Shown here in pieces: positions 26,501-35,496 of a stretch of 64,000 nucleotides of DNA. The DNA is taken from assembly GCA_039815365.1 (NCBI GenBank), contig JBCBZK010000002.1:1-64000 (forward strand), in the 5' to 3' direction. Numbering within the stretch: position 1 is the first letter of the stretch; every line of letters starts with the position of its first letter. Source of the stretch: CALBPI01 sp039815365. GTDB taxonomy: Bacteria > Pseudomonadota > Gammaproteobacteria > Steroidobacterales > Woeseiaceae. The position numbers and the translations under genes were made by a program. Below the pieces are notes generated by a model. The model saw nothing but the letters and a program-made list of their open reading frames with translations, was not told where the DNA came from and did no database searches.

Positions 26501-27226
26501 ATGACGGCATCGGATACGCCTGTCGCCAAGCGAATTTTATTGAAGCTCAGCGGCGAAGCCTTGATGGGCGGGCTCAAGTACGGCATTGATCCTGATGTGA
26601 TCGGCCGTATCGCTGCCGAAGTGGCCACTGTCGTTGCGATGGATGTTGAAATCGCCATCGTCATTGGTGGCGGCAACATCTTCCGCGGTGCCGGACTCGC
26701 GCGAGCTGGTATGGACCGGGTAACCGGCGATCACATGGGCATGCTAGCCACCGTTATGAATGCGTTGGCGATTCAGGACGCACTTGAGCGCCAGGACGTA
26801 TACGCACGCGTCATGTCCGCGCTCGCGATCAATGACGTTTGCGAAGACTACATTCGCCGTCGTGCTATTCGTCACCTGGAGAAAGGTCGTGTGGTCGTGC
26901 TCGCGGCTGGCACAGGCAACCCGTTTTTTACAACGGACACCGCCGCGAGTTTGCGTGCCATCGAAATTGGCGCGGACCTACTGTTAAAAGCAACGAAGGT
27001 TAATGGCGTTTTTGATAGTGACCCGGCAACCAACCCGGATGCAGAGCAACTGCCCCAGGTGAGTTTTGATCGCGTTTTGGGTGAACGTCTCAACGTAATG
27101 GATGCAACATCCATAGTGATGTGTCGTGACAACGAAATGCCGTTGCGCGTGTATGACATGACGGATCCGGATGCCTTGGTGCGAATCGTCAAAGGCGAGA
27201 CGCTAGGCACTTTGGTTACCGCCTGA
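26501..27226 (+). CDS. pyrH: UMP kinase PyrH
   Basis: A 241-residue protein, as in E. coli, when started at ATG 26501; the open frame extends 19 codons upstream without family likeness, and GTGGGGAGAA sits as SD before 26501. It is an amino-acid-kinase-fold enzyme: LLKLSGEALMG, IGGGNIFRG, GDHMGMLATVMNALA and TGNPFFTTDTAA are the UMP kinase signatures. It phosphorylates UMP to UDP in the de novo pyrimidine pathway and is regulated by GTP and UTP. It lies 22 bases before frr. Confidence 0.97.
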   Translation: MTASDTPVAKRILLKLSGEALMGGLKYGIDPDVIGRIAAEVATVVAMDVEIAIVIGGGNIFRGAGLARAGMDRVTGDHMGMLATVMNALAIQDALERQDVYARVMSALAINDVCEDYIRRRAIRHLEKGRVVVLAAGTGNPFFTTDTAASLRAIEIGADLLLKATKVNGVFDSDPATNPDAEQLPQVSFDRVLGERLNVMDATSIVMCRDNEMPLRVYDMTDPDALVRIVKGETLGTLVTA

Positions 27227-27248
27227 GAATGATGCTGAAGGACAGCGC

Positions 27249-27806
27249 ATGCTTGAAGATATAAAAAAAGATGCTGATGAACGGATGGGCAAGAGTGTCG
27301 AATCGCTTCGCGGCGAAATGACCAAGATTCGCACCGGCCGTGCACACACGAGTCTGCTTGACCACGTAACTGTTGAATACTACGGCAGCGAAGTGCCGCT
27401 GAATCAAGTGGCTAACGTGGGTATTGAAGACTCGCGCACGCTCGTCGTCTCGCCGTGGGAAAAGGAAATGGTCGCCGTGGTTGAAAAAGCGATCATGACA
27501 TCGGACCTCGGACTGAATCCTGCAACAGCCGGTACTGTGATTCGCGTGCCGTTGCCACCGCTGACGGAAGAGCGTCGCAAGGACATGATTCGCATTGTTC
27601 GCAATGAAGCAGAAAACGGACGTATTGCGGTCCGTAACATTCGCCGCGATGCCTTGTCGGACTGCAAACAACTCTTGAAAGAAAAAGAAATCGGTGAAGA
27701 TGACGAACGTCGCGCAGCCGATGCCATTCAGGTGATGACCGACAAGCATGTGGCGTCTATCGACACTGTGCTTGGCGAGAAAGAATCTGAACTGATGGAA
27801 TTTTGA
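27249..27806 (+). CDS. frr: Ribosome recycling factor
   Basis: A 185-residue protein, the same length as in E. coli. Two-domain tRNA-like fold: the helical arm has GEMTKIRTGRAHTSLLD and the tip region YYGSEVPLNQVANV, followed by VSPWEKEMV and VRVPLPPLTEERRK-type motifs. Together with EF-G it splits post-termination 70S ribosomes. In E. coli dxr follows frr; here uppS follows after 12 bases with no dxr between them. Confidence 0.97.
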   Translation: MLEDIKKDADERMGKSVESLRGEMTKIRTGRAHTSLLDHVTVEYYGSEVPLNQVANVGIEDSRTLVVSPWEKEMVAVVEKAIMTSDLGLNPATAGTVIRVPLPPLTEERRKDMIRIVRNEAENGRIAVRNIRRDALSDCKQLLKEKEIGEDDERRAADAIQVMTDKHVASIDTVLGEKESELMEF

Positions 27807-27818
27807 CTGGCGTTACAC

Positions 27819-28574
27819 ATGTCAAGCGGGCCTACGCACAACGCTGACCGAACACTGCCGCGGCACATTGCTGTGGTCATGGATGGTAATGGGCGCTGGG
27901 CGCGAAAACGTGCAATGCCTCGGCATTTCGGTCATCGTTCCGGCGTTAAATCGGTGCGCACGATCGTGCGTCATTGCGGTGAAATCGGCGTTGAGTACCT
28001 CACCTTGTTCGCGTTCTCCAGTGAGAACTGGACACGCCCTCAAGAAGAAGTGCTTGGACTCATGAAGCTGTTCCTCGACGCACTGCAGCGCGAGGTTGCC
28101 GAGTTACACGAGAACAATGTTCGCCTTACATTCGTTGGTGACCTGTCGCGGCTGTCGGATCGTCTTCGCGCTGGCATGCAAGACGCAGAACGCGTGACCA
28201 CCGATAACACCGGACTGTCACTGCAGATCGCAGTAGGTTATGGCGGGCGCTGGGATATTGTCGAGGCAGCGAAACGGCTGGCTGAGGATGTTGCTGCCGG
28301 TCGTTGCGATCCCGCGTCAATATCAGAAGCCGATTTTGCTGAGCGCACCTCTCTGGGCGATTGCCCTGAGCCAGATCTCATGATTCGCACGGGTGGCGAG
28401 CAACGCATCAGCAACTTCCTGCTATGGCACTTGGCCTATGCAGAGTTACATTTTTCAGATGTTTTGTGGCCGGATTTTGACGTTGCCGCGTTAGAAGTTG
28501 CGCTGGATGTGTTTCGCGCGCGTAACCGCCGCTTTGGTGGTGTTCGTGCAATGCCACAAGAAGAGGTCGGCTAG
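27819..28574 (+). CDS. uppS: Undecaprenyl diphosphate synthase (cis-prenyltransferase)
   Basis: A 251-residue protein (E. coli IspU 253). Signature VVMDGNGRWARKR with the catalytic Asp is near residue 22; GHRSGVKSVR and the C-terminal PDLMIRTGGEQRISNFLLW are also present. It condenses eight IPP units onto FPP to make the lipid carrier for peptidoglycan, O-antigen and other glycans. It therefore needs IPP from a pathway whose usual neighbour genes (dxr, ispD, ispF) are missing from this window. The stop abuts the cdsA start. Confidence 0.96.
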   Translation: MSSGPTHNADRTLPRHIAVVMDGNGRWARKRAMPRHFGHRSGVKSVRTIVRHCGEIGVEYLTLFAFSSENWTRPQEEVLGLMKLFLDALQREVAELHENNVRLTFVGDLSRLSDRLRAGMQDAERVTTDNTGLSLQIAVGYGGRWDIVEAAKRLAEDVAAGRCDPASISEADFAERTSLGDCPEPDLMIRTGGEQRISNFLLWHLAYAELHFSDVLWPDFDVAALEVALDVFRARNRRFGGVRAMPQEEVG

Positions 28575-29387
28575 GTGCTTCTCGCACGCGTGATTTCCGC
28601 CGTCGTGGCCGTCGTCGCGATTCTAACGGTGTTGTTCGTGTTGCCGCATGAATATGTCACACCGGTTATCGCTGCTATTGTTCTGGCAGCGAGCTGGGAG
28701 TGGTCATCTCTGGCTCGTATCACAAAGGTCCCGATGCGTATTGCGTTCGCTGTGATCGTAACGGCGCTCTGTGTTGCTGTGAATGCGTTTCTGACTGAAT
28801 CGCTGTTCTGGGCGGTGCTGGCGAGCTTTGCGATCTGGTGGTTCGCCGCATTCGTTATGGTATTGCGCTACCCGTTTGTGATGCCACGCTGGGGTGTGAT
28901 CGTCGCAGCGCCACTGACTCTCGTGCCGATGTATGTCGCGTTACTGAGCATTGCAAGATTTCCGATGCATGAGTTGTACCTTGGCTCGGGCTTGTTGTTG
29001 TTTGTACTGGTGGTTATCTGGGGTGCGGATGTCGGTGGTTATTTTGCCGGCCGAGCGATGGGGAAACGCAAGCTCGCACCACACGTCAGCCCGAACAAAA
29101 CCTGGGCAGGCGTTATCGGTGGGTTGCTCGCGAGCGCATTGGTAGGCGTTGTGGGCGCGATGATTTTTGGCATTCCAGTGGCGCGACTGGTGCCGCTGTG
29201 TATTGCGACTGGTGCGATATCAGTGCTGGGCGACCTGATGATCAGCTTGTTCAAGCGCGAGGCTGGCCTCAAGGATTCGGGCGTACTGTTTCCCGGTCAT
29301 GGCGGACTACTCGATCGCCTGGACAGTATCGGCGCTGGCGTGCCGTTGTTCGTCGCAGGGCTGGCGATCGGGCACGGCGCATGGTGA
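28575..29387 (+). CDS. cdsA: Phosphatidate cytidylyltransferase CdsA
   Basis: A 270-residue polytopic membrane enzyme (E. coli 285) with about seven hydrophobic helices. The C-terminal CDS signature is complete: KREAGLKDSGVLFPGHGGLL then DRLDS. GADVGGYFAGRAMGKRKLAP precedes it. It makes CDP-diacylglycerol from phosphatidate and CTP, the branch point of phospholipid synthesis. The start is GTG 28575, immediately after the uppS stop. The next gene, rseP, starts 127 bases later; in Pseudomonas dxr occupies this position. Confidence 0.95.
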   Translation: MLLARVISAVVAVVAILTVLFVLPHEYVTPVIAAIVLAASWEWSSLARITKVPMRIAFAVIVTALCVAVNAFLTESLFWAVLASFAIWWFAAFVMVLRYPFVMPRWGVIVAAPLTLVPMYVALLSIARFPMHELYLGSGLLLFVLVVIWGADVGGYFAGRAMGKRKLAPHVSPNKTWAGVIGGLLASALVGVVGAMIFGIPVARLVPLCIATGAISVLGDLMISLFKREAGLKDSGVLFPGHGGLLDRLDSIGAGVPLFVAGLAIGHGAW

Positions 29388-29514
29388 TGTTCAGCTTACG
29401 TTCATCATCGTTGTCAATCGTGTCGGCCAACTCGCCGCAGTTGTTTACATTGTCGTACGGGAACGATACCTACACTCGGTGGTCTTACGTTGCTGAGAGT
29501 GGCGGAGTGCGTCG

Positions 29515-30882
29515 TTGAGCGTTGTACTGAACAACATTTTTTCGCTGATCATAACGATCAGTGTATTAGTGGCGATCCACGAGTTCGGCCACTACATTGT
29601 CGCGCGTATGTGCGGCATCAAGGTATTGCGATTTTCGATTGGATTCGGCAAGCCGATAATATCGCGTCGTTGGGGCGCTGATCAGACAGAGTATTGCATT
29701 TCCGCTTTGCCGTTAGGCGGCTATGTGAAGATGCTCGACGAACGCGAAGGTAACGTGTCGCCGCAAGACGCAAACCGCAGTTTTAACGCGCAGCCGGTGT
29801 GGCAGCGAATAGCGGTATTGCTCGCAGGTCCGGCCTTCAACTTCCTATTCGCGATCGCGGCGTACTGGTTCATTTTTTCGGTTGGCATGCAGGTCACGCG
29901 TCCTGTCGTCGGGCAGGTTGTTCCGGATTCGCCAGCAGCTCGCGCGGGTCTTCAGTACAACGACGTTATTGCCGCTATCGGCGATCGCACGATCAAGAAT
30001 TGGCAGGGCGGCGTACAAGTCCTGGTTAACGAATTGGTTGATGATGCGCGTATCCCGCTGACGATTGAGCGTGCCGATGGTTCGCGTTTGGACGTCGTTA
30101 TCGAAGCAAGCAAGCAAGCGGCACGGCTGAGTGAGCCCGGCAAGTTATTTGAAAGTCTGGGTTTCAGACCGTGGTCAGAGCGAGCCATCGTTGGTGAGGC
30201 AACGCCTGGGTCAGCGGCTGAATTGGCAAACATGCGCTCGGGCGATCAGGTGATCGCGGTCAATGGCGAGCCAGTCTTTTTGTGGACAGAATTCGTCACC
30301 GCGGTGCGAGCCAACGGCGATGCGCCGTTGGCGTTACAGATTGTGCGCGACGGTGTTGAGCAGACGATCGACATGTCGCCGCGTATGGTTGAAGAACAAG
30401 GTCAGCGTATTCCTCGAGTCGGGGTTACCGCGCAAGATCAGCGACCCGACAATTTGTATGGCGTGGAGCAATACGGCTGGGCGGCGTCGCTACCCGTTGC
30501 GGTCAACAAGACGGCAGAGACGATAGGCTTCACATTCAAGATTTTCGGCAGGATGCTGACCGGTTCCGTGTCTACCAAAAACATCAGCGGTCCCATCAAT
30601 ATTGCGCAGTATGCAACGGTGACGTTGAGTCGTGGTGGCCGCAGTTTTCTCGACTTCCTTGCAATGGTGAGTGTCAGCCTGGGTGTGCTCAATTTGCTGC
30701 CGATTCCAATGTTGGACGGCGGGCAAATTGTGTATCAAGCGGTCGAAGGGCTTACTGGCAAGCCTTTGTCTGAAAAATGGCAGATTGCGGGTCAGCAAGT
30801 CGGTATCTTTTTGTTGCTGGGCGTCATGAGTCTTGCTTTTTATAATGATATTGCCCGCGTTGTCGGGCAGTTGTTGAGTTAA
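29515..30882 (+). CDS. rseP: Site-2 protease RseP
   Basis: A 455-residue inner-membrane zinc metalloprotease (E. coli 450). The HExxH site is VAIHEFGHYIVAR near the N terminus, and the third ligand motif is LNLLPIPMLDGG near the C terminus. Two PDZ domains lie between (VPDSPAARAGLQYNDVI and TPGSAAELANMRSGDQV). It cleaves the anti-sigma factor RseA after DegS in the envelope stress pathway and clears signal peptides. It starts at TTG 29515, supported by GGCGGAG at 29501-29507; no ATG is available nearby in frame. Confidence 0.95.
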   Translation: MSVVLNNIFSLIITISVLVAIHEFGHYIVARMCGIKVLRFSIGFGKPIISRRWGADQTEYCISALPLGGYVKMLDEREGNVSPQDANRSFNAQPVWQRIAVLLAGPAFNFLFAIAAYWFIFSVGMQVTRPVVGQVVPDSPAARAGLQYNDVIAAIGDRTIKNWQGGVQVLVNELVDDARIPLTIERADGSRLDVVIEASKQAARLSEPGKLFESLGFRPWSERAIVGEATPGSAAELANMRSGDQVIAVNGEPVFLWTEFVTAVRANGDAPLALQIVRDGVEQTIDMSPRMVEEQGQRIPRVGVTAQDQRPDNLYGVEQYGWAASLPVAVNKTAETIGFTFKIFGRMLTGSVSTKNISGPINIAQYATVTLSRGGRSFLDFLAMVSVSLGVLNLLPIPMLDGGQIVYQAVEGLTGKPLSEKWQIAGQQVGIFLLLGVMSLAFYNDIARVVGQLLS

Positions 30883-30892
30883 CAGGTCAGCG

Positions 30893-33340
30893 GTGTACAT
30901 GGTGATGAGCAATACGATGGCAACAGTCTTGAACAAGTGTCGCTTTTACCGACAGTGCTTGCTCGGTCTTGCCGTAGCCAGTGTGTTCTCGACGAGCGTA
31001 TTCGCCGCTGAGCCATTCGAAGTGCGCAACATGCGCGTTGAGGGTCTGGCAAGAATCTCCGAAGGTACGGTGTTCAACTACTTGCCGATTAATATCGGCG
31101 ATGTGGTCGACGAGGTGCGCGTTCGTGAGGCGATTCGGGCACTGTATTCGCAGTCGTTGTTCGAAGATGTTGAGCTGCGTCAGGATGGCAATACGCTGGT
31201 TATCGTTGTTAAAGAGCGACCGTCTATTGAACAGTTCACCATTGACGGCAACAAGGACATCAAGACAGAGGATCTCGAAGACTCGTTGCGTTCCGTCGGA
31301 CTGGCGCGCGGCAAAACGTTTGATCGCTCCGTGCTTGATGAAGTCACGCAGTTTTTGGTTGAGCAGTATTACAGCCGCGGTAAGTACGGCGTCAGCGTCG
31401 AAACCCGCGTAGAGGATCGACCTAACAATGCGGTTGCGGTATTCGTTGATGTAAAAGAGGGTGATCGGGCACGCATTCGTTCGATTAACGTGGTTGGAAA
31501 CACTGTGTTCGATGACGAAGAGTTGGTCGGTGAGTTCGAACTGAAACTGCCCAATTGGTTGTCGTTCATTCGCCAGGATGATCGCTACTCGAAAGAAGCG
31601 TTGACGGGCGATCTTGAAACCCTGAGCTCTTACTATCTTGATCGCGGTTATGCCGATTTTGCGGTGACCTCAACGCAAGTGGCGATCTCGCCGAACCGCG
31701 AAGATGTTTACATCACTGTGAATATTTCTGAAGGTGATGTTTACAAGATCGCTGACGTTAAGATCGCGGGCAAGATGGTCGTGCCCGAGGCGTACTTGTT
31801 ACCGCTGGTGCTCGCCAAACCGGGAGATACCTACAACCAGCGCAACCTCACCCAGACGACAGAGTTAGTCACGCTGCGCCTTGGCGTCGATGGCTATGCA
31901 GAGGCTAACGTTGATTTTGTGCCGGAACTGGATCGCGAAAAGAAAACCGTCGACGTAACGGTGTTTGTCGAGCCAAACAATCGCATCTACGTGCGCAACA
32001 TCAACTTCAATGGTATCGATCAGGTAAATGATGAAGTGCTGCGTCGTGAAGTGCGGCAAATGGAAGGCGCTTATCTGTCCAACCAGCTGCTGGATCGCTC
32101 CAAGATTCGATTGCAGCGGTTACCGTATCTCGAGACGGTGGATTTCAGCACGGCACCTGTGCCTGGCAGCAACGATCAGGTCGACGTGAATTTTGACCTT
32201 GACTACGGGCTTCCAGGACAGTTTGGCGGCGGTCTGGGTTATTCCGAAACCCAGAAGTTGTTGTTGAACGGTAATTTCACTCACACCAACTTTATGGGTA
32301 CGGGTAACCGTCTTAGCGCGGAAGTGAACTCGAGTCGATTCCAGACGGTGTACAGCTTGTCGCATACCAATCCGTACGTGACTCGTGACGGCATTCGCCG
32401 TACTGCCTCGTTGTCGTTTCGCAATTTTGACCAGTTCAACGAACAGTCGTCGGATTTGTCAACGGAAACGCTAACAGCGGCGCTCGAGTATTCGTACCCG
32501 ATATCAGAGTTTCAGAGCATTAGTCTGGGCGGTGCCTGGCAGAGTGCACGACTCGTTGCAACGCAGGGCGGTAGCACGCAACAAGCGATCGACTGGATTT
32601 TGCAGAACGGAAACTCGAATATTAACGAGGTCGATTTTTTCAATCAGGACTTAACCGTATTTACCAGTGAGTTCGATACGTTCGAGATTGTCGGCGGTTG
32701 GTCTTTTGACAGTCGGAACCGGGCACTTTTTGCTGATCGCGGGCAACGACATCGCCTGTCGTTTGCGATGGCTGTGCCAGGCTCGGATGTCGAGTACTGG
32801 ACGGCTCGTTATGATGGCCTCAATCTGATTCCGCTTTGGGGGCAGTTTGGCCTGCAAATCGCAACGGAACTGGCTTTCGGCGAAGGGCTAGGCGCAACGA
32901 CCGCGTTGCCGCCGTACAAGTTGTTCCGCACCGGTGGTCCGGCGTCGGTGCGAGGCTATCGCGAGTTTAACCTTGGGCCGCGCGATAGCCGCGGTAGACC
33001 GTATGGCGGTAACCTGTTGCTGAATGCACAGGTTGAATTGAACTTGCCGATGCCTGAGCGCTTCCGGGGTAAAGGCCGAGCCGCGCTTTTTTATGACGTC
33101 GGTAACGTATTTAGCACCGGCGAGATCGCATTTACTGACCGATTATTGGAAGATCCGTTTGATTACGACTTCGATGAGGATCAACTCAAGCAGTCGGTCG
33201 GTCTCGCAGTCGAATGGCTAGCGCCGCTCGGTCTGTTTCGTTTCAGCTACGCGTACCCACTTAACGATTTTGGCGGCAACAGTCGCATCTTTCCCGATCA
33301 AGTGGAGCGCTTTCAGTTTACAATTGGGAATGCCTTCTGA
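30893..33340 (+). CDS. bamA: Outer membrane protein assembly factor BamA
   Basis: An 815-residue Omp85 protein (E. coli 810). After a signal peptide ending SVFAAEPF come five POTRA domains (about 35-435) and a C-terminal beta barrel ending in phenylalanine (FTIGNAF). The barrel has TGGPASVRGYREFNLGPRD, the conserved VRGF/Y loop. BamA is the core of the machine that inserts beta-barrel proteins into the outer membrane, probably including the giant protein at 522-6350. The start is uncertain among GTG 30893, ATG 30899 and ATG 30905; AGGT at 30884 fits the first two. rseP-bamA-skp-lpxD order is conserved. Confidence 0.95.
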   Translation: MYMVMSNTMATVLNKCRFYRQCLLGLAVASVFSTSVFAAEPFEVRNMRVEGLARISEGTVFNYLPINIGDVVDEVRVREAIRALYSQSLFEDVELRQDGNTLVIVVKERPSIEQFTIDGNKDIKTEDLEDSLRSVGLARGKTFDRSVLDEVTQFLVEQYYSRGKYGVSVETRVEDRPNNAVAVFVDVKEGDRARIRSINVVGNTVFDDEELVGEFELKLPNWLSFIRQDDRYSKEALTGDLETLSSYYLDRGYADFAVTSTQVAISPNREDVYITVNISEGDVYKIADVKIAGKMVVPEAYLLPLVLAKPGDTYNQRNLTQTTELVTLRLGVDGYAEANVDFVPELDREKKTVDVTVFVEPNNRIYVRNINFNGIDQVNDEVLRREVRQMEGAYLSNQLLDRSKIRLQRLPYLETVDFSTAPVPGSNDQVDVNFDLDYGLPGQFGGGLGYSETQKLLLNGNFTHTNFMGTGNRLSAEVNSSRFQTVYSLSHTNPYVTRDGIRRTASLSFRNFDQFNEQSSDLSTETLTAALEYSYPISEFQSISLGGAWQSARLVATQGGSTQQAIDWILQNGNSNINEVDFFNQDLTVFTSEFDTFEIVGGWSFDSRNRALFADRGQRHRLSFAMAVPGSDVEYWTARYDGLNLIPLWGQFGLQIATELAFGEGLGATTALPPYKLFRTGGPASVRGYREFNLGPRDSRGRPYGGNLLLNAQVELNLPMPERFRGKGRAALFYDVGNVFSTGEIAFTDRLLEDPFDYDFDEDQLKQSVGLAVEWLAPLGLFRFSYAYPLNDFGGNSRIFPDQVERFQFTIGNAF

Positions 33341-33351
33341 GGGGATCATTC

Positions 33352-33900
33352 GTGAGCATCAAAAAAACTATTACATCATTCATTCGTAAGCCTGCAGCGT
33401 TCATGGCTGTAGGCGTTCTGGTGTTGGCGAGCATGCCAGCACAGGCGCAAGCACAAGATCTGAAGATCGGCGTTGTTAACGTACAGGCGCTGTTGCAGAA
33501 CGCGCCGCAAACCAAGGCGTCTATGGAAGCGTTGCAAGAAGAATTCGCGCCGCGTGAGCGCAGCGTCCTTGCCAAGCAAAAAGAGCTCGAAGCGTTGTCA
33601 GAAAAAGCGCAACGTGATTTGTCCGTGATGGGCGAGGAAGAGCGTCGCACGATGGAGCGCGACCTGCGCGAAGGCCAGCGCGAACTGCAGCGTCTGCAGC
33701 AGGAATTTGTGGAAGATCGCAATCTTCGGCAAAACGAGGAGCTCGGCAAATTGCAGCGGATTCTTCTCGATCAGGTTGAGGAATTCGCCAAGGCGCAGAA
33801 CTTCGACATGATTGTTGGCGATGGCGTTATTTACGCGAGCGGTCGGGTCAACGTGACAGGTCAAATTCTCGAGCAACTCCAAGCCGATTTCGGCCAGTAG
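33352..33900 (+). CDS. skp: Periplasmic chaperone Skp/OmpH
   Basis: A 182-residue protein (E. coli 161). A signal peptide ends near MPAQAQAQD. A short beta segment (KIGVVNVQALLQNAPQ) is followed by a long, charged coiled coil (about 55-140), the tentacle of the trimer. The C terminus returns to the body domain (DMIVGDGVIYAS). Skp holds unfolded outer-membrane proteins in the periplasm for BamA, whose gene is 11 bases upstream. The start is GTG 33352 with a GAGGGGATC SD. Confidence 0.93.
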   Translation: MSIKKTITSFIRKPAAFMAVGVLVLASMPAQAQAQDLKIGVVNVQALLQNAPQTKASMEALQEEFAPRERSVLAKQKELEALSEKAQRDLSVMGEEERRTMERDLREGQRELQRLQQEFVEDRNLRQNEELGKLQRILLDQVEEFAKAQNFDMIVGDGVIYASGRVNVTGQILEQLQADFGQ

Positions 33901-33919
33901 TTGCGGGAGCCACGCGACG

Positions 33920-34966
33920 ATGGCTCGGACCCCAAATAGCGAGCGCGCAGGTCAAACGGCCGGTGCGCTCGCATTGCAGTTCGGCTGCCAGATTGTTGGC
34001 GACCCTGATACGCCACTGACGCATGTGGCGACACTACGGGAGGCTGGTGCCGGTGCGTTGAGTTTCCTTGCCAATCCGCGGTATCGGCAGTATCTCGAGA
34101 CGTCTTCTGCATCTGCAGTCGTGGTCGGTGAAGCTGACATTGATACAGTGCCAGGGTGTGCGATCGTCGCTAAGGATCCCTACCTTGTTTACGCACGAAT
34201 GGCGGCTGTATTGCACCCGCCACGCGCATTGGCGCCAGGCATCCATCCATCCGCTGTTGTCGCCAGTACAGCAAGCGTGGATCCAGCGGCGCATGTCGGC
34301 GCAAATGCGGTCATTGATGAGCGTTCGATTGTTGGCGCCGGCGTCATGATTGGTGCAGGAACCTGCATCGGTGCGGATTGTGTGATCGGTGCTGGAACGC
34401 GTTTGATGCCAAACGTGACGTTGTTGGACGACGTGCAGTGCGGCGAGCGTTGTGTTGTGCTTCCTGGCGCGGTGATCGGTAGCGACGGTTTCGGCATTGC
34501 TCGTGGTCCTGACGGCTGGGAGCGCGTGCCGCAAACGGGCGGCGTGCGTATGGGGGATGACGTCGACGTTGGCGCATGTACCAGCATCGACAGAGGTGCT
34601 ATTTCGCCCACCGTGCTGGGTAACGGCGTCAAGCTGGATAACCAGATCCAGATCGGTCACAACACAGTGATAGGCGAACACACCGTGATGGCCGGCATGG
34701 TTGGCATTGCTGGCAGCACAACGATTGGTAGCAATTGCGCATTTGGCGGCAATAGTGGCACGACCGGACATTTGTCGATTACCGATAACGTTGTCATAAC
34801 CGCCAGAGCCACGGTCACCGCGGATATCGATACGGCGGGAACCTACGGCGGGGTGTTCCCGCATGAAGAAATTCGGCAACATCAACGAAACGTCGCCCGC
34901 TACCGTGGACTGGACAAACTGGCAAGGCGCGTCAAGGCGCTCGAAAAAGTCGGTAAGCTGTCCTGA
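33920..34966 (+). CDS. lpxD: UDP-3-O-acylglucosamine N-acyltransferase LpxD
   Basis: A 348-residue protein (E. coli 341). The N-terminal uridine-binding domain (ALSFLANPRYRQYLE) is followed by about ten left-handed hexapeptide coils and a C-terminal helix. The catalytic-histidine region IQIGHNTVIGEHTVMAG is conserved. It adds the second 3-hydroxyacyl chain in lipid A synthesis, third step of the Raetz pathway. It sits with lpxA, fabZ and lpxB in the usual cluster. Confidence 0.95.
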   Translation: MARTPNSERAGQTAGALALQFGCQIVGDPDTPLTHVATLREAGAGALSFLANPRYRQYLETSSASAVVVGEADIDTVPGCAIVAKDPYLVYARMAAVLHPPRALAPGIHPSAVVASTASVDPAAHVGANAVIDERSIVGAGVMIGAGTCIGADCVIGAGTRLMPNVTLLDDVQCGERCVVLPGAVIGSDGFGIARGPDGWERVPQTGGVRMGDDVDVGACTSIDRGAISPTVLGNGVKLDNQIQIGHNTVIGEHTVMAGMVGIAGSTTIGSNCAFGGNSGTTGHLSITDNVVITARATVTADIDTAGTYGGVFPHEEIRQHQRNVARYRGLDKLARRVKALEKVGKLS

Positions 34967-35020
34967 GGCCCAGCTTGTCAGGGCGGGCTTGCTCGGAACA
35001 ACGTGCGTGAGGAAAGCTGC

Positions 35021-35482
35021 ATGAGTGAAAATGATGTCGCGGGACAAATGGATATACGTCAGATCATGGCGTCCATTCCGCACCGCTATCCGTTTTTATT
35101 GATCGATCGGGTGTTGTCCTGTATCCCGGGTGAGTCAGCGACGGCGATCAAGAACGTCTCTTTCAATGAGCCGTTTTTTCAAGGTCACTTTCCGGGCCGA
35201 CCCGTCATGCCGGGTGTGCTGATTATTGAAGCGCTTGCCCAGGCAACGGGCATCCTGGCGTTCGCAACCGTCGGGGAGCCACCCGGCGCTGGCACGCTGT
35301 ATTATTTCGTTGGTATCGACAAGGCGCGTTTTCGCAAGCCTGTGGAGCCAGGTGACCAATTGCGTTTGGAAGTAACGCTCGTGCGACGGATTAAAACGGT
35401 ATGGCGGTTTGCTGCCGTGGCGTACGTGGATGATGTCAAAGTCGCCAGCGCCGAGCTTATGTGCGCGCCGGGCGAGGCTTGA
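35021..35482 (+). CDS. fabZ: 3-hydroxyacyl-ACP dehydratase FabZ
   Basis: A 153-residue hot-dog-fold enzyme (E. coli 151). The catalytic histidine is in FQGHFPGRPVMPGVL and the glutamate in IIEALAQATG. IPHRYPFLLIDRVL is the N-terminal signature. I chose ATG 35021, preceded by GAGGAAAG (35009-35016), rather than GTG 35003. It dehydrates 3-hydroxyacyl-ACP in fatty acid synthesis and competes with LpxA and LpxD for the same substrate, consistent with its position between them. Confidence 0.96.
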   Translation: MSENDVAGQMDIRQIMASIPHRYPFLLIDRVLSCIPGESATAIKNVSFNEPFFQGHFPGRPVMPGVLIIEALAQATGILAFATVGEPPGAGTLYYFVGIDKARFRKPVEPGDQLRLEVTLVRRIKTVWRFAAVAYVDDVKVASAELMCAPGEA

Positions 35483-35496
35483 TCAGGAGTGACGTT

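Noticed and set aside
29388..29514. Degraded dxr remnant between cdsA and rseP
   Set aside because: The three forward frames show neither the GSTGSIG motif nor C-terminal Dxr-like text; too short and uninformative.
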